A DNA stretch of 34,974 nt, from assembly GCA_947469635.1 (NCBI GenBank), contig CANIRG010000011.1, forward strand, positions 1 to 34,974, given 5' to 3'. The stretch comes from Rhodospirillales bacterium. Its GTDB lineage: Bacteria; Pseudomonadota; Alphaproteobacteria; Reyranellales; Reyranellaceae. The first letter of the stretch is position 1, and the number at the start of each line of letters is the position of its first letter. The notes below the pieces were generated by a model. The model was not told the DNA's origin. It saw nothing but the letters and a program-made list of their open reading frames with translations, and did no database searches. Shown here piece after piece: positions 23,005 through 30,005 of this stretch. A program made the position numbers and the translations under genes.

Positions 23005-23790
23005 ATGATCCAAGCTCCTTCCACCGAACCCATGGTCGTCCTGCGCGGCGTCACCAAGCGCTTTGGAGCGCACACCATCCTGAACCGGTTCGACCTGGAG
23101 ATCGGCAACGGCGAGAAGCTCGCCATCATCGGTCGAAGCGGTTCGGGAAAATCGACGCTCCTGCGTGTCCTGATGACACTCGAAGACATCCAGGAGGGCG
23201 ATGTCCTGATCGATGGCGAATATCTCTGGCGCGCGACACCGACCGCGGCGGAGCAGGCGAAGGGCGGGCAGCTCCGCGCCATTCGCGGCAAGGTCGGCAT
23301 GGTGTTCCAGCAGTTCAACCTGTTTCCGCACATGACCGCACTCCGCAACGTGGCCGAAGCCCCTTTCCGGGGGCTCGGCCTGAAGCGGGACGAGGCCTAC
23401 GAGCGGGCGCGGGAGCTCCTCGCGACGGTCGGCCTTTCCGACAAGGCCGACTTCTATCCGGTGCAGCTTTCGGGTGGCCAGCAGCAGCGTGTGGCGATCG
23501 CACGCGCCTTGGCAATGAGACCCAAGATTCTCTTGTTCGACGAAGTCACCTCGGCGCTCGATCCCGAGCTGGTCGGGGAGGTGCTCAACGTCATTCGCGC
23601 CCTGTCGCACACCTACCGATGCACCATCGTGATGGTGACCCATCAGATGGGATTTGCCCGCGAGTTCGCCGACCGGGTGTGCTTTGTGGACGAAGGTCTC
23701 ATCGTCGAGGAAGGAAACCCGACGGAGATATTCCGGTCGCCGAAGAACGAGCGGACCCGATCGTTCCTAAAGGCGGTCCTGGAGGCCTGA
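23005..23790 (+). CDS. Polar amino acid ABC transporter ATP-binding protein
   Basis: 261-residue PAAT ATPase. Walker A is GRSGSGKST (43-51), the Q-loop is in GMVFQQFNLFPHMT, the signature is L155-SGGQQQR, Walker B is LLFDEVTSALDPE with D179-E180, and the switch histidine is in MVTHQMGFARE. The slightly long insert after GEYLWRATPTAAEQAKGG is seen in EhuA-like ATPases. It completes the importer. Its last 24 bases overlap the end of the convergent HxlR regulator gene, so the two mRNAs are complementary at their 3' ends. Confidence 0.95.
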   Translation: MIQAPSTEPMVVLRGVTKRFGAHTILNRFDLEIGNGEKLAIIGRSGSGKSTLLRVLMTLEDIQEGDVLIDGEYLWRATPTAAEQAKGGQLRAIRGKVGMVFQQFNLFPHMTALRNVAEAPFRGLGLKRDEAYERARELLATVGLSDKADFYPVQLSGGQQQRVAIARALAMRPKILLFDEVTSALDPELVGEVLNVIRALSHTYRCTIVMVTHQMGFAREFADRVCFVDEGLIVEEGNPTEIFRSPKNERTRSFLKAVLEA

Positions 23791-24102
23791 TCCTCCGACC
23801 TTTCTCGCCCACTTCTCCGACCAGACATGCAGCGGCAGGAACAGCTTCAGCAATTCCTGCCCCAGGGGCGTCAGCCTGTAGCCGGTCGCGTCGTCGAGCT
23901 CGACCAGTTTGGCCTCGCGCAGGTCGGCCAGGCGCGCATTGACAATGGTCGGGCTGGCGCCGATGGCGTCCTGCAATTCCCGGAAGCGCTTGGGCTCCTC
24001 GCGCAGCTCCCAGACGATGCGCAGCACCCACCGCCTTCCCAGCAGATCGAGCAGCGCCATGATCGGCCGGCCGGTCTTCGAGCCACGGACGGGCTTTGCC
24101 AT
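23767..24102 (-). CDS. HxlR family winged helix-turn-helix transcriptional regulator
   Basis: 111-residue regulator. The HxlR core is evident: RPIMALLDLLGRRWVLRIVWELREEPKRFRELQ, then SPTIVNARLADLREAKLVE and the wing TGYRLTPLGQELLKL. The start at MAKPVRGSKTG is chosen because AAGGAG lies eight bases upstream; a longer reading crosses the intergenic region and the presumed operator. It is divergent from the carboxymuconolactone-decarboxylase-like gene, which it most likely controls. HxlR proteins often respond to aldehydes, quinones or hypochlorite, some through cysteine; this one has no cysteine, which argues against thiol sensing. Confidence 0.92.
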   Translation of the reverse strand: MAKPVRGSKTGRPIMALLDLLGRRWVLRIVWELREEPKRFRELQDAIGASPTIVNARLADLREAKLVELDDATGYRLTPLGQELLKLFLPLHVWSEKWARKVGGSGLQDRL

Positions 24103-24114
24103 TGATCGGCTCCT

Positions 24115-24133
24115 TGCTACACTTTCTGTAGCA
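24115..24133. promoter_or_regulatory. Candidate HxlR operator between divergent genes
   Basis: TGCTAC-N7-GTAGCA is a perfect 6-base inverted repeat with a 7-base spacer in the 49-base region between the HxlR gene and the divergent CMD-family gene. The placement, dyad symmetry and short spacer fit an operator for a dimeric winged-helix regulator that controls both genes. Confidence 0.55.
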
Positions 24134-24151
24134 TCAACATGGAGCCGCATC

Positions 24152-24694
24152 ATGCCACGCATCGCCCCGGCCGCCGCGCCCTATGAGCCACAGATCGCCG
24201 AGGCGCTAGAGCGCATCATGCCGCCCGGCCTGGAACCGCTGGTGCTGTTCCGCACCATGGCCAGGAACCCGCGCGTCTTCGCCAAGATGTTCGCCGGCGG
24301 CCTCTTGGACAAAGGCGCGCTCGGCCTGCGCCAGCGCGAGATCGTGATCGACCGCACGACGGCGCGGCTGGGCTGCGAGTACGAATGGGGCGTTCATATC
24401 GCGCTGTTCGCCGAGAGGGTGAAGCTCGACGCCACGCAGGTCGACGCCATCGTGAAGGCGCCGGCCGACGCCGCCTGCTGGACGCCCGACGAACGCGCGC
24501 TACTGGCGATCGTCGACGATCTCGTGGACCAGCGCACCATCGGCGACGCCGCCTGGAGCGACGCACGCGCCCATTTCGACGAGGCCCAGATCATCGAGGT
24601 GATCGCCCTGGTGGGCTATTACCACACGATCACCTTCCTCTGCCGCGGGCTCGAGCTACCGCTCGAGCCCTACGGCGCGCGGTTCCCGGCCTAG
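24152..24694 (+). CDS. Carboxymuconolactone decarboxylase family protein (AhpD-like fold)
   Basis: 180-residue all-helical protein. The CMD core is REIVIDRTTARLGCEYEWGVHIALF with C75, E78 and H82, followed by the second helical repeat around ERALLAIVDDLVDQRTIGDAAW and EVIALVGYYHTITFLCRGL. AhpD-type peroxidases use a CxxC pair; only a single cysteine is present here, so a thiol-disulfide peroxidase role is less likely and a proton-relay or decarboxylase-like activity is possible. The ATG follows ATGGAG. It is probably controlled by the divergent HxlR regulator. Its TAG stop shares bases with the stop of the convergent MBL gene. Confidence 0.91.
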   Translation: MPRIAPAAAPYEPQIAEALERIMPPGLEPLVLFRTMARNPRVFAKMFAGGLLDKGALGLRQREIVIDRTTARLGCEYEWGVHIALFAERVKLDATQVDAIVKAPADAACWTPDERALLAIVDDLVDQRTIGDAAWSDARAHFDEAQIIEVIALVGYYHTITFLCRGLELPLEPYGARFPA

Positions 24695-25569
24695 TTCGGC
24701 CGGCGCGTCCATTGCACGATGCGATAGACGCCCTCGATGTTGAGCTGGCTCATCGCCTCGAAGCCACCCCAGTCCTTGTACTTGGACAGGTCGACCAGCT
24801 TCTTGGTCTCCTCCAGCGTCTTGCCGGCGCGGACGGCGGCCATCACCTGGGCGCGCAAATCCTCGAGGTAGCCGCGGAAGGCCACGACGTCGGCCTTGGT
24901 GCCAAGGGCGCCGTGACCAGGCGCCAGGATGTCGAACTCCATCGCTTCGACCCGGCGCAGGGACTCGATCCATTCGTCGAGATAGGCGTCGGGGAAGTCG
25001 CGGAAGGCGACGCCCTTCACCGGCATGAAGTCGACCGCGAAGATCAGTCTCTCCTTGGGGAAGCGCAGCACCACCGAATTGTTGGAATGGTTGCGCCCGA
25101 CCCAATGCAGCTCGGCGACGGTGCCGCCTAATTCAATCGTAGCCTTCTCCGAGAAGGTGATCTGCGGCGCCGGCGTCGGCCGCTTCTCGCCGATGATCGG
25201 CTCCTTGGCATTCTCGTGCGCGACGAAGATCGCGTCGGTCCAGACCTCGCCGCCCGAAATATGGTCGGCATGGTCGTGGCTGTAGATCGCATATTTGATA
25301 GCGAGGTTCGGCCAGCGCTTCTTCAGCTCGTCCTTCAGCCAGGTCGCCGCGGCTGCGTTGATCGGATCGGTGGCGATGATGCCGGCCGGCGTCACGGCAA
25401 ATACCGAGTAGTGGGCGTTGTTGCGAAAGCGATAGACCTCACCCGCGATCTTGGTGATCTCACGGACGACGGGCGGTGGCGGCGTCGGAGCCTGCGCCAT
25501 CGCCGGCCCCATCAGCCCAGTCCCTGCCAGCCCGACGAGCATCGCCGCGGCGATCAGAAAACGTGTCAT
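24691..25569 (-). CDS. Periplasmic MBL-fold metallohydrolase
   Basis: 292-residue metallo-beta-lactamase-fold protein with a clear signal peptide (MTRFLIAAAMLVGLAG, ending PAMAQA). The zinc ligands are complete: H98-S-H100 is not the motif, rather H98, H100, D102 and H103 in YSHDHADHISG, with H161 in VGRNHSNN, D180 in FAVDF and H219 in APGHGALG. It is thus a two-zinc enzyme exported to the periplasm. A substrate cannot be named; relatives include lactonases, quinoprotein-relay SoxH-like proteins and beta-lactamases. The GGGGAGA ribosome site precedes the ATG, which overlaps the stop of the BenE-like transporter gene by four bases. Confidence 0.92.
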   Translation of the reverse strand: MTRFLIAAAMLVGLAGTGLMGPAMAQAPTPPPPVVREITKIAGEVYRFRNNAHYSVFAVTPAGIIATDPINAAAATWLKDELKKRWPNLAIKYAIYSHDHADHISGGEVWTDAIFVAHENAKEPIIGEKRPTPAPQITFSEKATIELGGTVAELHWVGRNHSNNSVVLRFPKERLIFAVDFMPVKGVAFRDFPDAYLDEWIESLRRVEAMEFDILAPGHGALGTKADVVAFRGYLEDLRAQVMAAVRAGKTLEETKKLVDLSKYKDWGGFEAMSQLNIEGVYRIVQWTRRPN

Positions 25570-26738
25570 CGAAGTCTCCCCTTTGCCTTGCTGTAGGCGC
25601 GCTCCAGGCCAAGGGTCATCAACCCGAAGCAGAGCCCCCAGAAGGCCGAGCCTACACCGAGCAGCGTCACGCCCGAAACGGTGACGGCGAGCGTGCCGGC
25701 GGCGGCGAGCCGGTCCTTGTCGGGGCCGAGCGCACTGCCGAGGGCTCCAGCCGTCGAGCCCAGCAGCGCCGTGCCGGCCACCGTCGCCAGCAGCGCCGGC
25801 GGCAGGGCGCCGAACAGGCCGACCAGGGAAGAGCCGAACAGCGCCATCAAGCCCCACCACAGTGCGTAGAAGGGTCCCGTCATCCAGCGCTTGGCCGGAT
25901 CGGCATGTGCCTCGGGGCCGGTGCAGAGCGCTGCGGAGATCGCCGCCAGGTTGGAGGTATGGGCGCCGAGGAAGGCCGTGCCGAGGGACGCCGCGCCGGT
26001 CACGGCGAGGATCGGCTGGGTCGGTGGGTGATAGCCCGAGGCCCGCAGCACGGCGAAACCCGGCAGGTTCTGCGACGCCATGGTGACGAGATAGAGCGGT
26101 ACGCCGAGCCCGACCAAGGTTGCCACATCCCATGCAGGAGCGGTCACCACGAGCGTCGAGATACCGAGCGGCGGGATCGGGTTCACCAGCCCCAACGCCA
26201 AGGCAAGAGCCGTCCCCGCCGCCAGCACGACGAGCGAGGCGAGTGCGGGCATGACCAGGCGCATCACCAGGAACAGCACGATCAGCGGCAGGACGAGCAA
26301 CGGCTGGTGCGGCACTTGATCGACCATCGCCACCACGAGCCGAAGCAGGATGCCGCCCAGCATGGCCGCTGCGATGCTGACCGGAATCCTCTCGATCAGC
26401 CGCGCGAGCGGACGCACCGCCGCGGTCAGCAGGATCAGCACCGCGGCCAGGACAAAGGCGCCGACGGCCGCCTCGAATCCCGGCACGCCCGACGTCGAGG
26501 CAATCAGCGCCGCGCCCGGCGTCGACCAGGCGGCAATGATCGGCATGCGGTAGCGCAGGCTGAGATAGAGCGCCGATACGGCAGTGGCGATGCCGAGGCC
26601 CGACACCCACGAGCTCGCCTGGTCGGGCGTGGCGCCGACGGCCTGCGTCGCCGCCAGCACGATCGGCAAGGCGCCGCCGACGCCCGCCACCGTCGCCACC
26701 AGCGCGGCCGTGGCGGCGGAGACGACTCCGGATTTCAC
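25566..26738 (-). CDS. benE: BenE family benzoate/H+ symporter-like transporter
   Basis: About 390 residues with eleven to twelve membrane segments, including the BenE-typical PIIAAWSTPGAALIASTSG, LVTMASQNLPGFAVLRASGYHPP, TAFLGAHTSNLAAISAALCTGPEAHADPAKRW and GPFYALWWGLMALFG stretches. It would import benzoate or a related aromatic acid with protons. The start is uncertain: the proposed GTG gives a normal BenE N-terminus (KSGVVSAATAALVATVAG) but has a poor ribosome site. A longer in-frame reading from an ATG at 26834 would add 32 residues encoded by the palindromic repeat, which I regard as spurious. No own promoter is apparent, so it may be read from the M20 gene through the repeat. Confidence 0.88.
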   Translation of the reverse strand: MKSGVVSAATAALVATVAGVGGALPIVLAATQAVGATPDQASSWVSGLGIATAVSALYLSLRYRMPIIAAWSTPGAALIASTSGVPGFEAAVGAFVLAAVLILLTAAVRPLARLIERIPVSIAAAMLGGILLRLVVAMVDQVPHQPLLVLPLIVLFLVMRLVMPALASLVVLAAGTALALALGLVNPIPPLGISTLVVTAPAWDVATLVGLGVPLYLVTMASQNLPGFAVLRASGYHPPTQPILAVTGAASLGTAFLGAHTSNLAAISAALCTGPEAHADPAKRWMTGPFYALWWGLMALFGSSLVGLFGALPPALLATVAGTALLGSTAGALGSALGPDKDRLAAAGTLAVTVSGVTLLGVGSAFWGLCFGLMTLGLERAYSKAKGRLR

Positions 26739-26752
26739 GCGACCGGGAGTGC

Positions 26753-26861
26753 CCTCACCCTGAGGAGCCGCGCGCAGCGTGGCGTCTCGAAGGGTGGGAC
26801 CCAGCCTTGGTGTGGCCCATGCTTCGAGACGCACGCCTGCGGCGTGCTCCTCAGCATGAGG
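26753..26861. repeat. Dispersed palindromic repeat, copy 2 (109 bp)
   Basis: Same termini as the copy at 11790-11900 (CCTCACCCTGAGGAGC and GCTCCTCAGCATGAGG) and the same inner blocks GTCTCGAAGGGT and GGCCCATGCTTCGAGAC. The hairpin bases beside each arm and the apex differ. It lies between two minus-strand genes, 6 bases from the M20 stop and 14 bases from the proposed BenE start, so it would form a long stem in a shared transcript. Confidence 0.85.
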
Positions 26862-26867
26862 TTGGGC

Positions 26868-28109
26868 TCACGCATTGGCCCGCTCGACCATCGCCTGCAG
26901 GAGGATCTGGCAGCCCGCGCCGATATCGACCTTGGTGGCGTCCTCGATCTCGTTGTGGCTGATGCCGTCCTTGCAGGGCACGAACACCATCGCCGTGGGC
27001 GCGACGCGCGACACGTAGCAGGCGTCGTGACCGGCGCCGCTCACGATATCCATGTGCGGATAGCCTGCCTGCTCGGCACCGCGGCGCACCGCCTCCACGA
27101 GCTCCTTGGCGAAGGGCGACGGCGGGAAATACCAGATCTGCTCGATCTTCACCTCGAGCCGATGACGCTTGGCGATGTCGGCCGCCGCCGCGCGTATCTC
27201 GGCGTCCATCCTGGTGAGCTCGCCATCATCGGGATGGCGGAAATCTAGTGTCATGAACAGGCGGCCGGGAATGGTGTTGCGCGACTGCGGCTGGCTCTCG
27301 ATCACGCCCACCGTCGAGCGTCCGTTGGGTCGATTGCCGATGCGCCGCGCCTCGACGATCAGCTCGGCGGCACCGACCAGCGCATCGCGCCGCCCTTCCA
27401 TCGGCGTGGTGCCGGCGTGGCTCTCCATCCCGGTCCAGTTGATCTCGTACCAGCGCTGGCCCTGCGCACCCGTGACGACGCCGATGGTCTTCTTCTCGCG
27501 CTCGAGGATCGGCCCCTGCTCGATATGCGCCTCGAAGAAGGCGCCGACCTTGCGGCCGCCGACCGGCTCCTTGCCGTCATAGCCGATCTTCTTCAGCGCC
27601 TCGGCAAAGGTCACGCCGTCGCGATCCTTGATCGACAGCGCATGGTCGAGCGTGAAGGCGCCGCCGAACACGCCCGAGGCCACCATGGCCGGCGCGAAGC
27701 GGCAGCCTTCCTCGTTGGTCCACACCGCCACCTCGATCGGTGCCTCGGTGACGTAGTTGGAATCGTGCAGCACGCGCAGCACCTCGAGACCCGCCATCAC
27801 GCCATAGGCGCCGTCGAACTTTCCGCCGGTGGGCTGGGTGTCGAGATGGCTGCCGGTCATCACCGGCGCCTTCGAAGGATCGCGCCCCTCGCGCCGGGCG
27901 AAGATGTTGCCGAGCCGGTCGACCTTGATCGTGGCGCCGGCTTCCTTGGCCCAGCGCACGAACAGGTCGCGGCCGATCCTGTCGAGATCGGTGAGGGCGA
28001 TGCGGCAGACGCCGCCCTTCTCCGTACCGCCAATCTCGGCCAGCTCCATCAGGCTCGACCACAGGCGATCCGAATCGATCCTGAGATTGCGGCGGTCGGC
28101 GGGGGTCAT
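26868..28109 (-). CDS. Zn-dependent M20 family hydantoinase/carbamoylase-type amidase
   Basis: About 413 residues, the AmaB/HyuC (N-carbamoyl-L-amino acid hydrolase) branch of peptidase family M20. Metal and catalytic motifs are in order: TGSHLDTQPTGGKFDG, WTNEEGCRF, FFEAHIEQGP and, near the end, DGISHNEIED; the lid/dimer domain contains GMESHAGTTPMEGRRDAL and the substrate histidine and arginine region QPQSRNTIPG. It would hydrolyse N-carbamoyl-L-amino acids or related ureido acids such as ureidoglycine or beta-ureidopropionate. I chose the third in-frame ATG because GGAG lies seven bases upstream; starting at the ATG at 28127 adds six residues. No hydantoinase is adjacent. Confidence 0.93.
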   Translation of the reverse strand: MTPADRRNLRIDSDRLWSSLMELAEIGGTEKGGVCRIALTDLDRIGRDLFVRWAKEAGATIKVDRLGNIFARREGRDPSKAPVMTGSHLDTQPTGGKFDGAYGVMAGLEVLRVLHDSNYVTEAPIEVAVWTNEEGCRFAPAMVASGVFGGAFTLDHALSIKDRDGVTFAEALKKIGYDGKEPVGGRKVGAFFEAHIEQGPILEREKKTIGVVTGAQGQRWYEINWTGMESHAGTTPMEGRRDALVGAAELIVEARRIGNRPNGRSTVGVIESQPQSRNTIPGRLFMTLDFRHPDDGELTRMDAEIRAAAADIAKRHRLEVKIEQIWYFPPSPFAKELVEAVRRGAEQAGYPHMDIVSGAGHDACYVSRVAPTAMVFVPCKDGISHNEIEDATKVDIGAGCQILLQAMVERANA

Positions 28110-28120
28110 GGCGGGCTCCA

Positions 28121-28149
28121 TTGTCATCGAACTGTTAACGGACTAAATT
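28121..28149 (+). promoter_or_regulatory. Putative promoter of the Phd/RelE operon
   Basis: TTGTCA (five of six to the -35 consensus), a 17-base spacer and TAAATT (four of six to the -10) lie 27 bases before the antitoxin ATG, in the 66-base space divergent from the M20 gene. The spacer contains the palindrome GTTAAC, which could be part of an operator for the antitoxin. Confidence 0.35.
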
Positions 28150-28175
28150 CAGGCTTCAGATCGAGGAGAGCCTAC

Positions 28176-28463
28176 ATGCCTCGCGCCGCCCGCATCAAGC
28201 CGATCAGCTATTTCAAGGCCAACGCCGCAGAGATCATCAAGGAGCTGGGCGAGGTCGGCGAGCCCATGATCATAACCCAGAACGGCGAGGCCACGGCCAT
28301 CGTGCAGGATATCGTCTCCTATGAAAAGACGCAGGAGACGCTCGCCCTGCTCAAGATCCTGGCACTCGCCAACCGCGACATCGAGCAAGGCCGCTACCGG
28401 CCGGCCAAGGACGCATTCGCGGACCTGCGCAAGCGATTGAACGCACGCAAGACAGGCAAGTGA
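28176..28463 (+). CDS. Type II toxin-antitoxin antitoxin, Phd/YefM family
   Basis: 95-residue antitoxin. The N-terminal DNA-binding Phd/YefM fold is visible as IKPISYFKANAAEIIKELGEVGEPMIITQNGEATAIVQDIVSYEK, and the C-terminal half (ANRDIEQGRYRPAKDAFADLRKRL) is the charged toxin-binding helix. It neutralises the RelE/ParE-like toxin and would repress its own operon. GAGGAGAG precedes the ATG. The stop overlaps the GTG start of the toxin gene by four bases. Confidence 0.93.
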   Translation: MPRAARIKPISYFKANAAEIIKELGEVGEPMIITQNGEATAIVQDIVSYEKTQETLALLKILALANRDIEQGRYRPAKDAFADLRKRLNARKTGK

Positions 28464-28789
28464 AGAAATTCACGGTTGTCGTCAACGCCGGCGCCGAGCG
28501 GGATCTCGACGACATTACAGCCTACATAGGCGAGCGCGATTCGATCGATCGAGCAATGGTCGTCGCCACCAGGATCGAGCGCAGCATCGCCGCACTCGAA
28601 ACCTTCCCGAACCGTGGGGCATATCCGAAGGAATTGCTCGAATACGGAAACCGCGACTTCCGCGAGATCCATTTCAAGCCCTACCGCATCCTCTATCGCG
28701 TGCTCACCAACGAAGTCGTCGTCGTCCTGATCGCCGATGGGCGCCGCGATATGCGCACCCTGCTGGCCAGACGCCTGCTGGGTGCCTAG
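28460..28789 (+). CDS. Type II toxin-antitoxin toxin, RelE/ParE family
   Basis: 109-residue small toxin with GTG start inside the antitoxin stop (GTGA). The RelE/ParE fold is recognisable from AERDLDDITAYIGERDS, then the IERSIAALETFPNRGAYPKEL segment and the core strands FREIHFKPYRILYRVLTNEVVVVLIADGRRDM. The last part, in ParE-type toxins, carries the arginines important for activity. Whether it cuts mRNA (RelE) or targets gyrase (ParE) cannot be decided from sequence; the FPNRGA and YRILYRV wording is more ParE-like. It is apparently intact and coupled to its antitoxin. Confidence 0.93.
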   Translation: MKKFTVVVNAGAERDLDDITAYIGERDSIDRAMVVATRIERSIAALETFPNRGAYPKELLEYGNRDFREIHFKPYRILYRVLTNEVVVVLIADGRRDMRTLLARRLLGA

Positions 28790-28832
28790 GCCGACGCTGG
28801 CCGAAACCGTCCGGCAACGCTATTGGTCGGGC

Positions 28833-30005
28833 ATGCTTCCCCTTTCCGACACCCTCGTCCTCGACCTCACGCAAGTCATCGCGGGACCCACCGCCGGCCA
28901 GATCCTGGGCGACATGGGCGCCGACGTGATCAAGGTCGAACCGCTCAAAGGCGAGCACTTCCGCCCGCACTTCGGCGGCGCGTGGGTCCCGTCGATGAAC
29001 CGCAACAAGCGCGGCCTGGCGCTCGACCTGCGCACGCCGGGCGGCCGCGACGTGCTGATGCGGCTGGTGAAGAAGGCCGACGTCTTCATGGAGGCCTTCA
29101 CGCCGGGCGTGATCGACAAGCTGGGCTTCGGCTGGGATGTCGTGGCGGCGGCCAATCCGCGGCTCGTCTATGCCTCGGTCTCGGGCTACGGCCAGACCGG
29201 TCCCTACTCCGGCCGTGCCGGCTACGATCCCTGCATCCAGGCGGAGATCGGCCTGATGGATGCGACCGGTCCCTATCAGGGCGAGATGTGCCGTGTCGGC
29301 ACCGCGCCGATCGACTATTGCACCGGCTCGTTCTGCGCTGCGGGAATCGCCTTCGCCCTGCTCGGGCGCCACAAGACCGGCAAGGGCCAGCGGCTGGACC
29401 TGTCGCTGTTCGATGTCGGCATGCACATGATGAGCCACTGGATCACCAACCATGGCCTCACCGGCGAGGACCCCGAGCGCATGGGCACCTCGAACACGAT
29501 CCTCTGTCCGCTGCGCGTCTTCCCGACAAAGACGCAGCCGGTCTTCATCGCCGGCACCAACGATGCCTTCTGGAAGCTTCTGTGCACCGCGCTCGGCAAG
29601 CCGGAGTGGCTGGCCGACCCGCGCTTCGCCACCAACAAGGATCGCGTCGCCAATCGCGCCATCCTCGAGCCGATGATCGAGGCCTATTTCCTGCAGCACA
29701 CCGCCGAGGAACTCTTGGGCAAGCTCATCCCCGCCGGCATGCCTTGCTCGGCCGCCTACAAGGTGAGCGACGTGATGGCCAACGCCCACACCAAGGCGCG
29801 CGGCTCGGTGCTCGAGGTCGAGTATCCAGGGATCGGCCCGGTGAAGTCGGCGGCCAACCCGATCAAGCTTTCCGATGCCGCCGTGGAGATGCGGCGCAAG
29901 GCGCCGGGCGTCGGCGAGCACACCGTCGAGATCATGCGCGAGGTCGGCTACAGCGATGCCGACATCGCGGACTTGCGCTCCTCCAAGGCGGTTGGCGCGC
30001 CATGA
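28833..30005 (+). CDS. CaiB/BaiF family (class III) CoA transferase
   Basis: 390-residue formyl-CoA transferase-like enzyme. The N-terminal signature LVLDLTQVIAGPTAGQILGDMGADVIKVEP is standard, as are RNKRGLALDL and YASVSGYGQTGPYSGRAGYD; D132 in GYDPCIQA is at the position of the catalytic aspartate. It should move CoA between carboxylic acids, activating a substrate for degradation. The chosen ATG at MLPLSDTLVL matches the family start but has a weak ribosome site; an ATG further up would overlap the toxin gene. It overlaps the deacetylase gene by four bases, so the two are translationally coupled. Confidence 0.93.
   Translation: MLPLSDTLVLDLTQVIAGPTAGQILGDMGADVIKVEPLKGEHFRPHFGGAWVPSMNRNKRGLALDLRTPGGRDVLMRLVKKADVFMEAFTPGVIDKLGFGWDVVAAANPRLVYASVSGYGQTGPYSGRAGYDPCIQAEIGLMDATGPYQGEMCRVGTAPIDYCTGSFCAAGIAFALLGRHKTGKGQRLDLSLFDVGMHMMSHWITNHGLTGEDPERMGTSNTILCPLRVFPTKTQPVFIAGTNDAFWKLLCTALGKPEWLADPRFATNKDRVANRAILEPMIEAYFLQHTAEELLGKLIPAGMPCSAAYKVSDVMANAHTKARGSVLEVEYPGIGPVKSAANPIKLSDAAVEMRRKAPGVGEHTVEIMREVGYSDADIADLRSSKAVGAP

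Noticed and set aside
26739-26834. N-terminal extension of BenE through the palindromic repeat
   Set aside because: The added 32 residues come from repeat sequence and are not like BenE N-termini.
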